From Verrucomicrobiota bacterium (lineage in GTDB: Bacteria; Verrucomicrobiota; Verrucomicrobiia; Limisphaerales; AV2): a stretch of DNA of 17,319 nt. A program made the translations under genes and the position numbers. Where the stretch lies: contig QHPW01000386.1 of the NCBI GenBank assembly GCA_003219675.1, forward strand, positions 1-17,319, in the 5' to 3' direction. Position 1 is the stretch's first letter, and every line of letters begins with the position of its first letter. Positions 1-7,236 of this stretch are shown here, piece after piece. The notes under the pieces were generated by a model that worked only from the letters and a program-made list of their open reading frames with translations, had not been told where the DNA came from and ran no database searches.

Positions 1-25
1 TTACAGGACGACATTCACACTCGGC

Positions 26-1090
26 GTGAAAGCAATGGATACCACCGGTGCACAGCTGTGGAAATGGGGGCTTCTCTTCGCGCTTCAATTCACCACACCC
101 GCTCAGGCGACCGTAGAGGTTGGTAATGTTCAAGCCTCAACCATCGGGCACTCCTTCTTCACAATGGATCCTCCTCTCCCTGGAATCCCGAACGTGGCGA
201 CTGATTTTCTTGTGGACCAGGATCAGGGTTCGGGTGGCGGCGCTGTGCTCCAATCCTTCTCCGGAAATTTCGACACCAACAACCGGTTTGTGCTGACGAT
301 TGCGGCTCCTCCGGGCCGGAGGTTTCTGGTCCAGCCCCCGCTGGGGCAGGCAGTCCGCTTTTTCGCGGCCATGAACTGGCAGGGCCCTTCCGTGCTTTCC
401 AACGGCCCTTCCTTCTTTGGGACGGTGGACGTGAGTTTCGGCAACCTGGAGGGCATTGCTCCGGATTTTTCCGCCAGCCGCGCCGTCCTGTCACGGCTTC
501 ATGGCTTTGTCGGCTTCAACGACATCCAGTCCACGGCTTTCTCGAATGTTCTCATGTTCTCCTCGATAACGCTTACCGCAACCGTTCCTTCCGCGAATGT
601 AGGTTCCGGGACGTGGAACTATACGCCCGCCGGAGATAATGCCCTGGTGCTGTATTACGCCACATCGCAAAGCACCGATCCCGGGCGCATTGTCACAATC
701 GTTCCCGAGCCTTCCACCCGGACACTCCAGCCTTATGTGTTGCACAATTTTATTGGCCAGGCGAATCCCATGGCCCCGGTCGTGGAAGGGCCGGACGGAA
801 ATTTTTACGGTGTGACCTCATTCGGCCCCGGCCGCGACACGGGTGGAACGGTGTTCAAGCTGACGACAGACGGCCGGTTCACCACGTTGGCCGCCTTTAC
901 CAATGCGCCTCTCAATGGCCGCAATCCGACGGCAGGTCTGGTGCGCGGCGGCGACGGTAATTTTTACGGCACGACAACTCAGGGGGGCATCCTGGACCGC
1001 GGGACGGTATTCAAAGTGGCCCCGGACGGAAGGTTGACCACGCTGGTTCATTTCAATAACAATAACGGCGCGTTACCGGCGTCAGGGTAG
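26..1090 (+). CDS. Secreted Gloeo_Verruco repeat protein, N-terminal part (cut by in-frame TAG)
   Basis: This is the N-terminal part of a large exported modular protein; its function is unknown. A GTG at 26 and an ATG at 35 are both possible starts. The frame is open to the window edge, so the true start could lie upstream, but a hydrophobic segment (LWKWGLLFALQF, residues 11-22) followed by TPAQA looks like a signal peptide and favours the ATG at 35. Residues 29-231 form a beta-rich, low-Cys domain ending in VPEPST, which resembles a PEP-CTERM protein that has lost its membrane anchor. From residue 239 come two complete Gloeo_Verruco repeats (DGNFYGVT...GGTVFKLTTDG and DGNFYGTT...GTVFKVAPDG) and the start of a third. 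Translation stops at TAG 1088-1090 in the middle of repeat 3; the same frame continues at once in the next entry. The two pieces are therefore one gene with a nonsense codon, or a sequencing error. The domain assignment is firm; the expression status is not. Confidence 0.75.
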   Translation: MKAMDTTGAQLWKWGLLFALQFTTPAQATVEVGNVQASTIGHSFFTMDPPLPGIPNVATDFLVDQDQGSGGGAVLQSFSGNFDTNNRFVLTIAAPPGRRFLVQPPLGQAVRFFAAMNWQGPSVLSNGPSFFGTVDVSFGNLEGIAPDFSASRAVLSRLHGFVGFNDIQSTAFSNVLMFSSITLTATVPSANVGSGTWNYTPAGDNALVLYYATSQSTDPGRIVTIVPEPSTRTLQPYVLHNFIGQANPMAPVVEGPDGNFYGVTSFGPGRDTGGTVFKLTTDGRFTTLAAFTNAPLNGRNPTAGLVRGGDGNFYGTTTQGGILDRGTVFKVAPDGRLTTLVHFNNNNGALPASG

Positions 1091-1783
1091 ACGTTGCGCA
1101 GATACGGCAATCCCTATGGCACGACAACCGGAGGCGCCAACGACAGCAGGGGGAGCGTATTCAGAGTAACTCTCACTGGAGCATTGACCACATTGGCCAG
1201 CTTCCCCTCCGACTACGGATCGGTTCCTGGGGGTCTGACGCTCGGCCGCGATGGCAATTTCTATGGCACGACTTTCAACGGCCTCGCCGGCAACTATGGC
1301 AGCGCCTACCATGAGACGGTGTTCAAGGTAACAACCAACGGCAGATTGATCACCCTGGCCAGTTTGTCCGGCAGCAGATGGCCGTGTCCGGCAAATGGTC
1401 TGGCGTTGGCCAACGACGGCAGTCTCTACGGCACCACGTTCGAGGGCGGCGTCATTAACTGTGGGACGGTGTTCAAGGTCACGACCGACGGCACACTGAG
1501 CACGCTGGCCAACTTCACCCTTGAAAACGGCTTCAATCCGGCGGCGGGTCTGACGCTGGGCGATGACGGTAATTTCTACGGCACTGCGCTCCATGGCGGC
1601 CGTGGCGGCCACGGGTCGGTGTTCGAGGTGACTCCCGGCGGCACCTTGACTACTTTGTTCCATTTCATCCGTGCCAGCGGGGGGTATTCGTACGCGCCGC
1701 TGACGCTGGGCAGCAACGGCAGTCTCTACGGCACCACCTACAGCGGTGGCAGTAACGATACCGGAGTGATTTTCCGCATGGAT
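740..1783 (+). repeat. Seven Gloeo_Verruco (TIGR03803-type) protein repeats
   Basis: Seven tandem units of about 45-55 codons are visible. Each has a (D/N)G(N/S)(F/L)YG core, a GG spacer, and a (G/E)(T/S)VF(K/R/E)VTxxGxLTTLxxF strand; the last is shorter and ends VIFRMD. The unit matches the repeat described from Gloeobacter and Verrucomicrobia, which is thought to form beta-propeller-like blades; that fold is a family-level inference. Unit 3 is the one hit by TAG 1088-1090 and also departs from consensus just after it (RRYGNPYGTT in place of the usual GxDGNFYGTT). Confidence 0.85.
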
Positions 1784-3433
1784 TTGCCGCCGGCAATCAC
1801 TTCGCAACCTGCCAGCCGGACCAATGTCCTGGACACAACCGCCACATTCACGGTCACCGCCGCCGGGACCAGGCCGTTCGGTTATCAATGGCTCAAGAAC
1901 GGAACGAATATCGTCGATGGCGGCAACGCTTCCGGCGCCCGCACCAGCGCGCTCACTTTGAGCCACGTGCAACTCGATGACGCGGGGAATTTCGCGGTGA
2001 TTGTGACCAACAATTCAGGCAGCGTGACCAGTTCCGTCGCCGCGCTTACCGTGCAGGTTTCGACCGGTGGCACAGCGACGCTGACGTTCGATGATCTATT
2101 GCCCGGCTCCATCCCGAATGGCTACGGCGGGCTGCAATGGAACAGTTGGGGCGTGCTCGACGGTTCGGTCCTGCCGGTGACTTCGGGCTTTCGGACCGGA
2201 CTGGTTTCGCCGGACAATGTGGCATTCTGCGGATACCCCGCCTCCATCAGTAGCGCCACCCCGTTTACCTTGAAGTCGGCTTATTTGACGATGGCACTTG
2301 ATTCCAAGGCGGGACCGACCGAGATGCACGTCCGGGTCCAGGGCTCCGTCGGAACGACCGTCACTTACGATCATACTTACACCGTGAGCAACGCGGCTCC
2401 CGCCTTTATCAATTTCGATTATCTGGGAGTGGACCGGGTCGTTTTTGTCGGGTCCCCCGATTACGGAGTTGTCATGGATAATCTAACGGTCACCGTTCCT
2501 CCACCTGGTGCGGGCTGCACCTTCGCCATCTCGCCCCGCGGCCGCGCGCACGGCTTTGGATCCGAGACCGGGGTCGTGAGCGTGACCACACAGGCCGGTT
2601 GCGCCTGGAGTGTGTCCAACACCAATAGCTGGGTGACGATCCTCTCCGGCCTGAACAACTCCAGCAGCGGAACGGTAACTTACCTGGTGGCGGCGGATCC
2701 GACAGCGGTTGCGCGCAGCGGATTTATCAATATTGCCGGCCAGAATTTTGCCGTCACCCAGTCCGCTCGACCGACCGTTGATCCAGCTTTACTGACGTTC
2801 GATGATCTGTTACCCGGTCTTGTCCAGAATGGTTATGGCCGCCTGCGATGGAACAACTGGGGCGTCCTGGACGGCTCGGTCCTGCCGGTGACTTCGGGCT
2901 ATCGGGCTGGAGTGGTTTCGCCGGACAATGTCGCATTCAATCGATACGGCGACCCTGCCTCCATCAGCAGCGATACCCCGTTTACCTTGAAGTCGGCTTA
3001 TTTGACGATGGCACTTGATTCCCAGGCGGGACCGACCGAGATGCACGTCCGGGTCCAGGGCTCCGTCGGAACGGCTGTCACTTACGATCATACCTACACC
3101 GTGATTAACGCGGCTCCCACTTTCATCAATTTCGATTATCTGGGAGTGGACCGGGTTGTTTTTGTCGGGTCGCCCGATTACATATTTGCCGTGGATGACT
3201 TAACAGTCACCGTTCCTGCTCGCGCGCCGGTGGATGCAGGACGGGTCCAGACCGTAGTCCATCTCTCCCTCCAATCGAATGGGGACATGACGGTCACGTT
3301 CGCCGGCACACTGCAATCCGCGAGCGATATTGACGGACCGTTCGAGGATGTGCCGGGGAATCCACAAGGAACCTATACGATTCCGAAAGCGAACCTGACG
3401 ACGCACCGGTACTTCCGGGCAAAGGGCGATTGA
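1094..3433 (+). CDS. Secreted Gloeo_Verruco repeat protein, C-terminal part (Ig-like, BACON-like, duplicated domain)
   Basis: This part is in the same frame as the preceding piece and separated from it only by TAG and one ACG codon. The TTG at 1094 is the first possible start but has no convincing ribosome binding site, so the segment is best read as the rest of the interrupted gene. Order by residue of this piece: the remainder of repeat 3 and repeats 4-7 (1-230); an Ig-like domain (about 233-322, with YQWLKNGTNI and DDAGNFAVIVTN); a first copy of a FDDLLPG...TVTVP domain (330-469); a BACON-like domain (about 475-557, CAWSVSN...WVTI...FAVTQS); a second copy of the FDDL domain (567-708); and a C-terminal module (LQSASDIDGPFEDVPG...HRYFRAKGD) common in large Verrucomicrobia exported proteins. 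Such architecture suggests a cell-surface or secreted binding protein, perhaps for carbohydrate, but no catalytic motif is visible. It is convergent with accD, 48 bp away, with no clear terminator between. Confidence 0.8.
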   Translation: MRRYGNPYGTTTGGANDSRGSVFRVTLTGALTTLASFPSDYGSVPGGLTLGRDGNFYGTTFNGLAGNYGSAYHETVFKVTTNGRLITLASLSGSRWPCPANGLALANDGSLYGTTFEGGVINCGTVFKVTTDGTLSTLANFTLENGFNPAAGLTLGDDGNFYGTALHGGRGGHGSVFEVTPGGTLTTLFHFIRASGGYSYAPLTLGSNGSLYGTTYSGGSNDTGVIFRMDLPPAITSQPASRTNVLDTTATFTVTAAGTRPFGYQWLKNGTNIVDGGNASGARTSALTLSHVQLDDAGNFAVIVTNNSGSVTSSVAALTVQVSTGGTATLTFDDLLPGSIPNGYGGLQWNSWGVLDGSVLPVTSGFRTGLVSPDNVAFCGYPASISSATPFTLKSAYLTMALDSKAGPTEMHVRVQGSVGTTVTYDHTYTVSNAAPAFINFDYLGVDRVVFVGSPDYGVVMDNLTVTVPPPGAGCTFAISPRGRAHGFGSETGVVSVTTQAGCAWSVSNTNSWVTILSGLNNSSSGTVTYLVAADPTAVARSGFINIAGQNFAVTQSARPTVDPALLTFDDLLPGLVQNGYGRLRWNNWGVLDGSVLPVTSGYRAGVVSPDNVAFNRYGDPASISSDTPFTLKSAYLTMALDSQAGPTEMHVRVQGSVGTAVTYDHTYTVINAAPTFINFDYLGVDRVVFVGSPDYIFAVDDLTVTVPARAPVDAGRVQTVVHLSLQSNGDMTVTFAGTLQSASDIDGPFEDVPGNPQGTYTIPKANLTTHRYFRAKGD
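2081..2500 (+). repeat. Duplicated FDDLLPG domain, copy 1
   Basis: First of two direct DNA repeats within the large secreted protein gene (420 bp here, 426 bp in the other copy). By hand alignment the proteins agree at about 85% of positions, and two blocks of about 50 nucleotides (around 2262-2360) are identical to copy 2 apart from one base. The copy begins with LTFDDLLPG and ends with DNLTVTVP. The fold is unrecognised; its position between Ig-like and BACON-like domains suggests an extracellular beta-sandwich. Confidence 0.85.
2792..3217 (+). repeat. Duplicated FDDLLPG domain, copy 2
   Basis: Second copy of the domain at 2081-2500. It carries a two-residue insertion (NRYGDPAS where copy 1 has CGYPAS) and about twenty substitutions, most of them near its two ends; the central part (SDTPFTLKSAYLTMALDS) is nearly unchanged at both DNA and protein level. 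That pattern suggests a fairly recent duplication or gene conversion between the copies. Confidence 0.85.
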
Positions 3434-3481
3434 CAGTCCGCGGGGCTGCGCCAAACCTGGATCGCTCAGAGTCGCTCCGCC

Positions 3482-4432
3482 TCACCCCGGCGCCTCTGCT
3501 TTTTTCATGCGCTCGGTCAGGAATTCGAGGTAGTAACCAAAGCGTTCCTTCATCTCCTTGCGCGGCACGATGGCGTCGATGAGGCCGCGGTCCATGAGAA
3601 ATTCAGCGGTCTGAAACCCGGGCGGCAGTTCGGCCTGCGTGGTGTCCTTGATCACGCGCGGGCCGGCGAAGCCGATCATGGCGCACGGCTCGGCCAGGAT
3701 CAGGTCTCCCACGCTCGCGAAGCTCGCCATGACACCCGCGTAGGTGGGATTGGTGAGCACGCTGATATAGGGCAATTCCTGCCTGGCGTGGTAAGCCAGC
3801 GCGCCGCAGGTCTTGGCCATTTGCATCAGGCTGAACATGCCTTCATACATCCGCGCGCCGCCGCTGGTGGAAATGATGATGAGCGGCAACGCCTTTTCCG
3901 TCGCAGCCTCGATCAGGCGCGTCAGTTTTTCACCGACGACCGAGCCCATGGAACCGCCCAGGAATTCAAAGTCCATGACACCGAGCGCCACGCGATGGCC
4001 GTCGATCTTGCCGATCCCGGTGATGACGGCGTCTTTGAGCCTGGTCTTTTTCTGGTTTTCCTCCAGCTTGTCGGTGTAGGCCGCCACGCCGGTGAACTTC
4101 AGCGCGTCAACGCTGCTCATTTCCGCGTCCATCTCCTCGAAAGAACAGGTCTCGACCAGGGCATTGATGCGTTCGCGGGCGCCGATGGCGAAATGATGGC
4201 CGCACTTGGTGCACACCTTGAGGTTGTCGTCCAGTTCCTTGTCGAAAATCATCGTCGAGCATTTCGGGCACTTGGTCCAAAGGCCTTCCGGGATGTCGCG
4301 CTTTTTGGATTTGGTGGATCCCAGTTTCGGCTTTTTAGCGAAACTGGCTTCGGCGCCGGCCAGCGGCGGAGTCACGGCGGGTTCGCCACTTTCCAGGCCA
4401 AGGGTTTTCTTGTTGAATGCGGTGGTGGACAT
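3482..4432 (-). CDS. accD: Acetyl-CoA carboxylase carboxyltransferase subunit beta
   Basis: AccD forms, with AccA, the carboxyltransferase half of bacterial acetyl-CoA carboxylase, which moves the carboxyl group from carboxybiotin to acetyl-CoA to make malonyl-CoA, the first step of fatty acid synthesis in the cytoplasm. The 316-residue product has the family's N-terminal zinc ribbon (C55-P-K-C58 and C74-T-K-C77), followed by the crotonase-like core with ALGVMDFEFLGGSMGSVVGEK and the oxyanion-loop signature STSGGARMYEGMFSL. Length is near the usual 280-310, with an extra, probably disordered, 45-residue lysine-rich N terminus. The ATG at 4432 is the first good start; no accA is adjacent. ComF lies 105 bp upstream on the same strand, so co-transcription is possible. 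Identification is firm. Confidence 0.97.
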   Translation of the reverse strand: MSTTAFNKKTLGLESGEPAVTPPLAGAEASFAKKPKLGSTKSKKRDIPEGLWTKCPKCSTMIFDKELDDNLKVCTKCGHHFAIGARERINALVETCSFEEMDAEMSSVDALKFTGVAAYTDKLEENQKKTRLKDAVITGIGKIDGHRVALGVMDFEFLGGSMGSVVGEKLTRLIEAATEKALPLIIISTSGGARMYEGMFSLMQMAKTCGALAYHARQELPYISVLTNPTYAGVMASFASVGDLILAEPCAMIGFAGPRVIKDTTQAELPPGFQTAEFLMDRGLIDAIVPRKEMKERFGYYLEFLTERMKKAEAPG

Positions 4433-4537
4433 GGCTCAGGAACAGGGTTGAGCGTTGAGGGCCAGGAGTTGAGAGCCATGCAACCGGCACACCCCTGGTG
4501 TTCCGGCCATACTCAGCTCGAAGCAAGCGTTCATAAA

Positions 4538-5275
4538 TTACAAACCGCGCGCCACCGTCCAGACGCGGATCTCACCCGCCCCGGCTTTCTGCAGAGCCCG
4601 GGCGCAGGCGCTCGTCGTCGCACCGGTCGTCAACACGTCGTCCACTATGATAACGCGCTCCCCGTCAAGTTGGCAACCGGGCCGGACCGCGAAGGCGTTG
4701 CGCACGTTGGCCGCCCGTTGCCTGCGCGTGAGCAACGTCTGCGTCCGGGTCGGTTCGACGCGCCGCAGCAGGCGCGTGTCCACGGCAATCCCGGTGGCGG
4801 CGCCAAGGCAGGCGGCGAGGCGTCCAGCCTGGTTGAATTCGCGTTCGCGTTTTTTCAAAGGATGCAGCGGCACGGGCACGATCATGTCCCACGGTTCAGC
4901 GATTAATGCCGGAACCGCTGCGCGAACGAGCAGATCGGCCAGAAACGGTTCGAACCAGAGCGCGCGCTGATATTTGTAGCGATGAATGACATCGAGCACC
5001 CGCTTTCCGGCGACGACCGCGGCCCGCGCGGATTGGAAGTGAAGTTCCATTTCCCGGCAGTTGCTGCATTCAAAACGCGTCGTCATTTCGCCTTCATACG
5101 GCAGACCACAACACTCACAATACGGCGGTTTGATAAAGCGCACGCCTTGCCAGCAATGCGCCCCGACGTAGCCTTCGGCCGCCGTCGCCGATTCGGAATA
5201 ACAGAGTTGACAGACGGGAGGGTAGAAAAAGCCAAGCCCGGCATCAAGCCACCTTTTCAGCCCGGTTTTCAGCAT
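4538..5275 (-). CDS. comF: ComF-family phosphoribosyltransferase-like protein
   Basis: ComF-family proteins are needed for DNA uptake in naturally competent bacteria, but orthologues are widespread in non-competent ones and their biochemical role is not settled. The product has an N-terminal zinc-finger-like cysteine set (C22-Q-L-C25, C53/C55/C56, C70-S-N-C73) and a C-terminal type I phosphoribosyltransferase domain with the PRPP-binding loop VIIVDDVLTTGAT (residues 208-220) preceded by VPVPLHPLKKREREFNQA, a hallmark of the family. The frame is open to 5410, but a start there would overlap the upstream CPBP gene by about 126 bp; the ATG at 5275 gives 245 residues, the usual size, and overlaps that gene's stop by only a few bases of spacing-free junction. 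This suggests translational coupling to the CPBP protease gene. No other competence genes are in the window. Confidence 0.88.
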   Translation of the reverse strand: MLKTGLKRWLDAGLGFFYPPVCQLCYSESATAAEGYVGAHCWQGVRFIKPPYCECCGLPYEGEMTTRFECSNCREMELHFQSARAAVVAGKRVLDVIHRYKYQRALWFEPFLADLLVRAAVPALIAEPWDMIVPVPLHPLKKREREFNQAGRLAACLGAATGIAVDTRLLRRVEPTRTQTLLTRRQRAANVRNAFAVRPGCQLDGERVIIVDDVLTTGATTSACARALQKAGAGEIRVWTVARGL

Positions 5276-5283
5276 GAACGCAT

Positions 5284-6195
5284 TCACCGGATGGCGGAAA
5301 TTTCGGTGTTTCTTTCGGGCGGCAGCAGTTTCCAGAGCGACCCCAGCGCAAGTGAAAGCACGCCCGTGGCCAGCCAACCGTCGCTCAATTTGCCTGTGCC
5401 CCAGAACCACACATCGGCCCCGGCCACTTCGCGCGTGAGCAAACCGGCGGACTTGAGCCAGAAAATCCAGCCGGCGTGAAGGCCGATGGAAAAATAGAGA
5501 TTGCCCGTGCGCTGATAAGCCAGCGCCAATAACGCCCCCGCCAGCGTCAGGTTAAAAAAACCGGGCACGACCTGTTCCAGGTCGATAAACCCGCGCAGCA
5601 TCGCGGGCAGCAGCGCAAGGCCCGAAGCCCAGTTGATTTCGTCGGGCGACCGGGGCTTGCTGAAAAAATGGACCAGGGCATAGATCCCGCTGCTGATCAA
5701 AAGCGCGATCGGCCAACGGCACGTCCTCCGCAGTGCGCCGAATATCGCGCCGCGAAACAGGATTTCCTCCACCACCGCCACGATCGCCGCCGTCAGCGCC
5801 GCCCCCGCAACTGTCCCGATCCAGCGACCGGAAGAAACTTCCGGGTTCACCCCGCGCGCGCCGACTGCCAAAGCAATGCCAGCGACGCAGGCCAGCGACG
5901 CAAAGCCAAGCGCGAAGCCGGCGGCGAGCCTGCGCCATTGGCCCGTCGGCTTCGCCAGTCCAACGTCCTGCCAGCCGCGAACACCGAGGCTGCGCAGCAG
6001 CGGCCAGAGTCCGGTCAAAGCCAGCGCCAACAGGGAGCGATTGACATAGCGATGAAACGGATTGTCCGCCAGCTTTCGAAACGCCGGAAGAAGGGCGGCG
6101 AGCCATTGAAACGTCCAGTACAGCCACGGAGCCAGCAGCGCGCCGCCTAAAAACACGATCCCGGTGTAAATCAGAAGCGAGCGAGCCGGACGCAT
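5284..6195 (-). CDS. CPBP-family intramembrane metalloprotease (CAAX protease/Abi type)
   Basis: This is a 303-residue polytopic membrane protein of the CPBP (Rce1-like, formerly Abi) family of membrane-embedded glutamate/histidine metalloproteases. All three family motifs are visible: E143-E144-ILF-R148, the histidine of YALVHF (H176) and a second histidine in GLHAGW (H240). Hydrophobic segments include IYTGIVFLGGALLAPWLYW near the N terminus, ALGFASLACVAGIALAVG, and the pair around the catalytic motifs. The substrate is unknown; bacterial members process peptides or act in bacteriocin immunity. The start at 6195 (MRPARSLLIY) puts a short positive patch before the first membrane helix. The next gene on this strand, comF, begins only eight bases past this gene's stop codon. 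A 105-bp gap separates it from the divergent kinase-like gene. Confidence 0.9.
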   Translation of the reverse strand: MRPARSLLIYTGIVFLGGALLAPWLYWTFQWLAALLPAFRKLADNPFHRYVNRSLLALALTGLWPLLRSLGVRGWQDVGLAKPTGQWRRLAAGFALGFASLACVAGIALAVGARGVNPEVSSGRWIGTVAGAALTAAIVAVVEEILFRGAIFGALRRTCRWPIALLISSGIYALVHFFSKPRSPDEINWASGLALLPAMLRGFIDLEQVVPGFFNLTLAGALLALAYQRTGNLYFSIGLHAGWIFWLKSAGLLTREVAGADVWFWGTGKLSDGWLATGVLSLALGSLWKLLPPERNTEISAIR

Positions 6196-6306
6196 GGCTC
6201 AACGCTAGGGTTCGCCTCCGTTCCGGCCAAGCCTGGAATTGGCCGGCGGACCAGAAATTCGTGGCATGGGACTGGCCGGCGTGTTAAAGAGCAGGCGCCA
6301 TTGACA

Positions 6307-7167
6307 ATGCCGTTGTTTGGAAGCTCAGGAACGGGCGAGACTGAACTGCGCCAGCCCGGCCAGTTTGGCCCCTACTTTTTGCAGGAGTTGATCAACCGCG
6401 GCGGCATGGCCAGCATCTGGCTGGCGACCGACGCCCAGGGCAAAGCGGTGGCGATCCGCCTGTTGCACCATCACCTCCGTTTTAATCTTGCCGCCAAACG
6501 CCGTTTCCTGCGCGGTTGCGAAATCCTCTCCAAAATCCACAACCACGAATACGTCATCGGTTACATGGCCCACGGCAAAATCGACGGCGACCGGTTCCTC
6601 GCGATGGAATACGTCGAGGGCGAAAATCTGAAACTGCTCTTCGCGCGCACCGATCGGGTGCTCACGGAAAATATCGGAAACATTTTAATCGACACGGCCA
6701 TTGCCCTCGAGCACGTGCACGAGAGCGGCTTCATGCACCTCGATCTCAAGCCGGAAAACGTCCTGCTGACCCGCAACGCCAGCGTCCGGCTGGTGGACTT
6801 CGACCTCGCGCGACCCAAGCCGGACAAGCCGAAAAAGATGTCGGACAACCCCGGCACGCCGGCCTACATGGCGCCCGAACAGATTCGCCGCCAACCGATC
6901 GACCATCGCGTGGATATTTTCGCCTACGGCGTTTCCGCTTACGAATTGCTCACCAGTCGCAAGCCGTTTCCCGGCGACTCGCCCGACGAAATCCTGCGCA
7001 AGCAACTGGATCGAAGTCTGGATTTCGTTGCGCCGCGCGAATTGAATCCGGACATCCCCGCGGCGTTGGAAAAGGCGATCCTGAAATGCCTCGAACGCGA
7101 CCCGGACAGGCGCTACCCCTACATGAGCGTGTTGGTGCGGGACCTGCAGGCGGCCCTCTACGTCTAG
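6307..7167 (+). CDS. Ser/Thr protein kinase-fold protein, possible pseudokinase
   Basis: This is a soluble, stand-alone Hanks-type kinase domain without a membrane segment or sensor domain. Numbering from TTG 6301 (288 residues; the ATG at 6307 is the preferred start): glycine loop INRGGMAS (31-38), catalytic loop H146-L-D-L-K-P-E-N153, metal-binding D166 in DFD, APE motif 191-193, and the late arginine in DPDRRYPY. Several key residues are altered: the ATP-anchoring lysine of VAIK is arginine (AVAIR53LL), the alpha-C glutamate position aligns with G72 (RFLRGCEI against RFRREAQ of PknB-like kinases, with E74 nearby), and DFG reads DFD. The catalytic aspartate, K150 and N153 remain. The family phosphorylates proteins; this member may be weak, atypical or a nucleotide-binding scaffold. 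It lies 69 bp upstream of pta on the same strand. Kinase fold is certain; activity is not. Confidence 0.9.
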   Translation: MPLFGSSGTGETELRQPGQFGPYFLQELINRGGMASIWLATDAQGKAVAIRLLHHHLRFNLAAKRRFLRGCEILSKIHNHEYVIGYMAHGKIDGDRFLAMEYVEGENLKLLFARTDRVLTENIGNILIDTAIALEHVHESGFMHLDLKPENVLLTRNASVRLVDFDLARPKPDKPKKMSDNPGTPAYMAPEQIRRQPIDHRVDIFAYGVSAYELLTSRKPFPGDSPDEILRKQLDRSLDFVAPRELNPDIPAALEKAILKCLERDPDRRYPYMSVLVRDLQAALYV

Positions 7168-7236
7168 ATTCCCGGCGGACAAATAACTTCGCACTCATCT
7201 GTTGCAGTTTGGTCCGCGCTCGGTTACTAAACGGCC

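Noticed and set aside
2081..3217. Direct repeats as a mobile element or CRISPR-like array
   Set aside because: The units are 420-426 bp, in frame and part of a protein domain; no spacers or transposase.
4433..4537. Short GTTGAG-like direct repeats between comF and accD
   Set aside because: The copies are very short and irregular; nothing supports an operator or array.
3788..4906. 372-codon plus-strand frame across accD and comF
   Set aside because: It runs opposite two clearly identified genes and crosses their intergenic gap; no family resemblance.
5276..5410. Upstream start for comF at 5410
   Set aside because: It would add an atypical Arg/His-rich extension and overlap the CPBP gene by about 126 bp; ATG 5275 gives the usual family N terminus.
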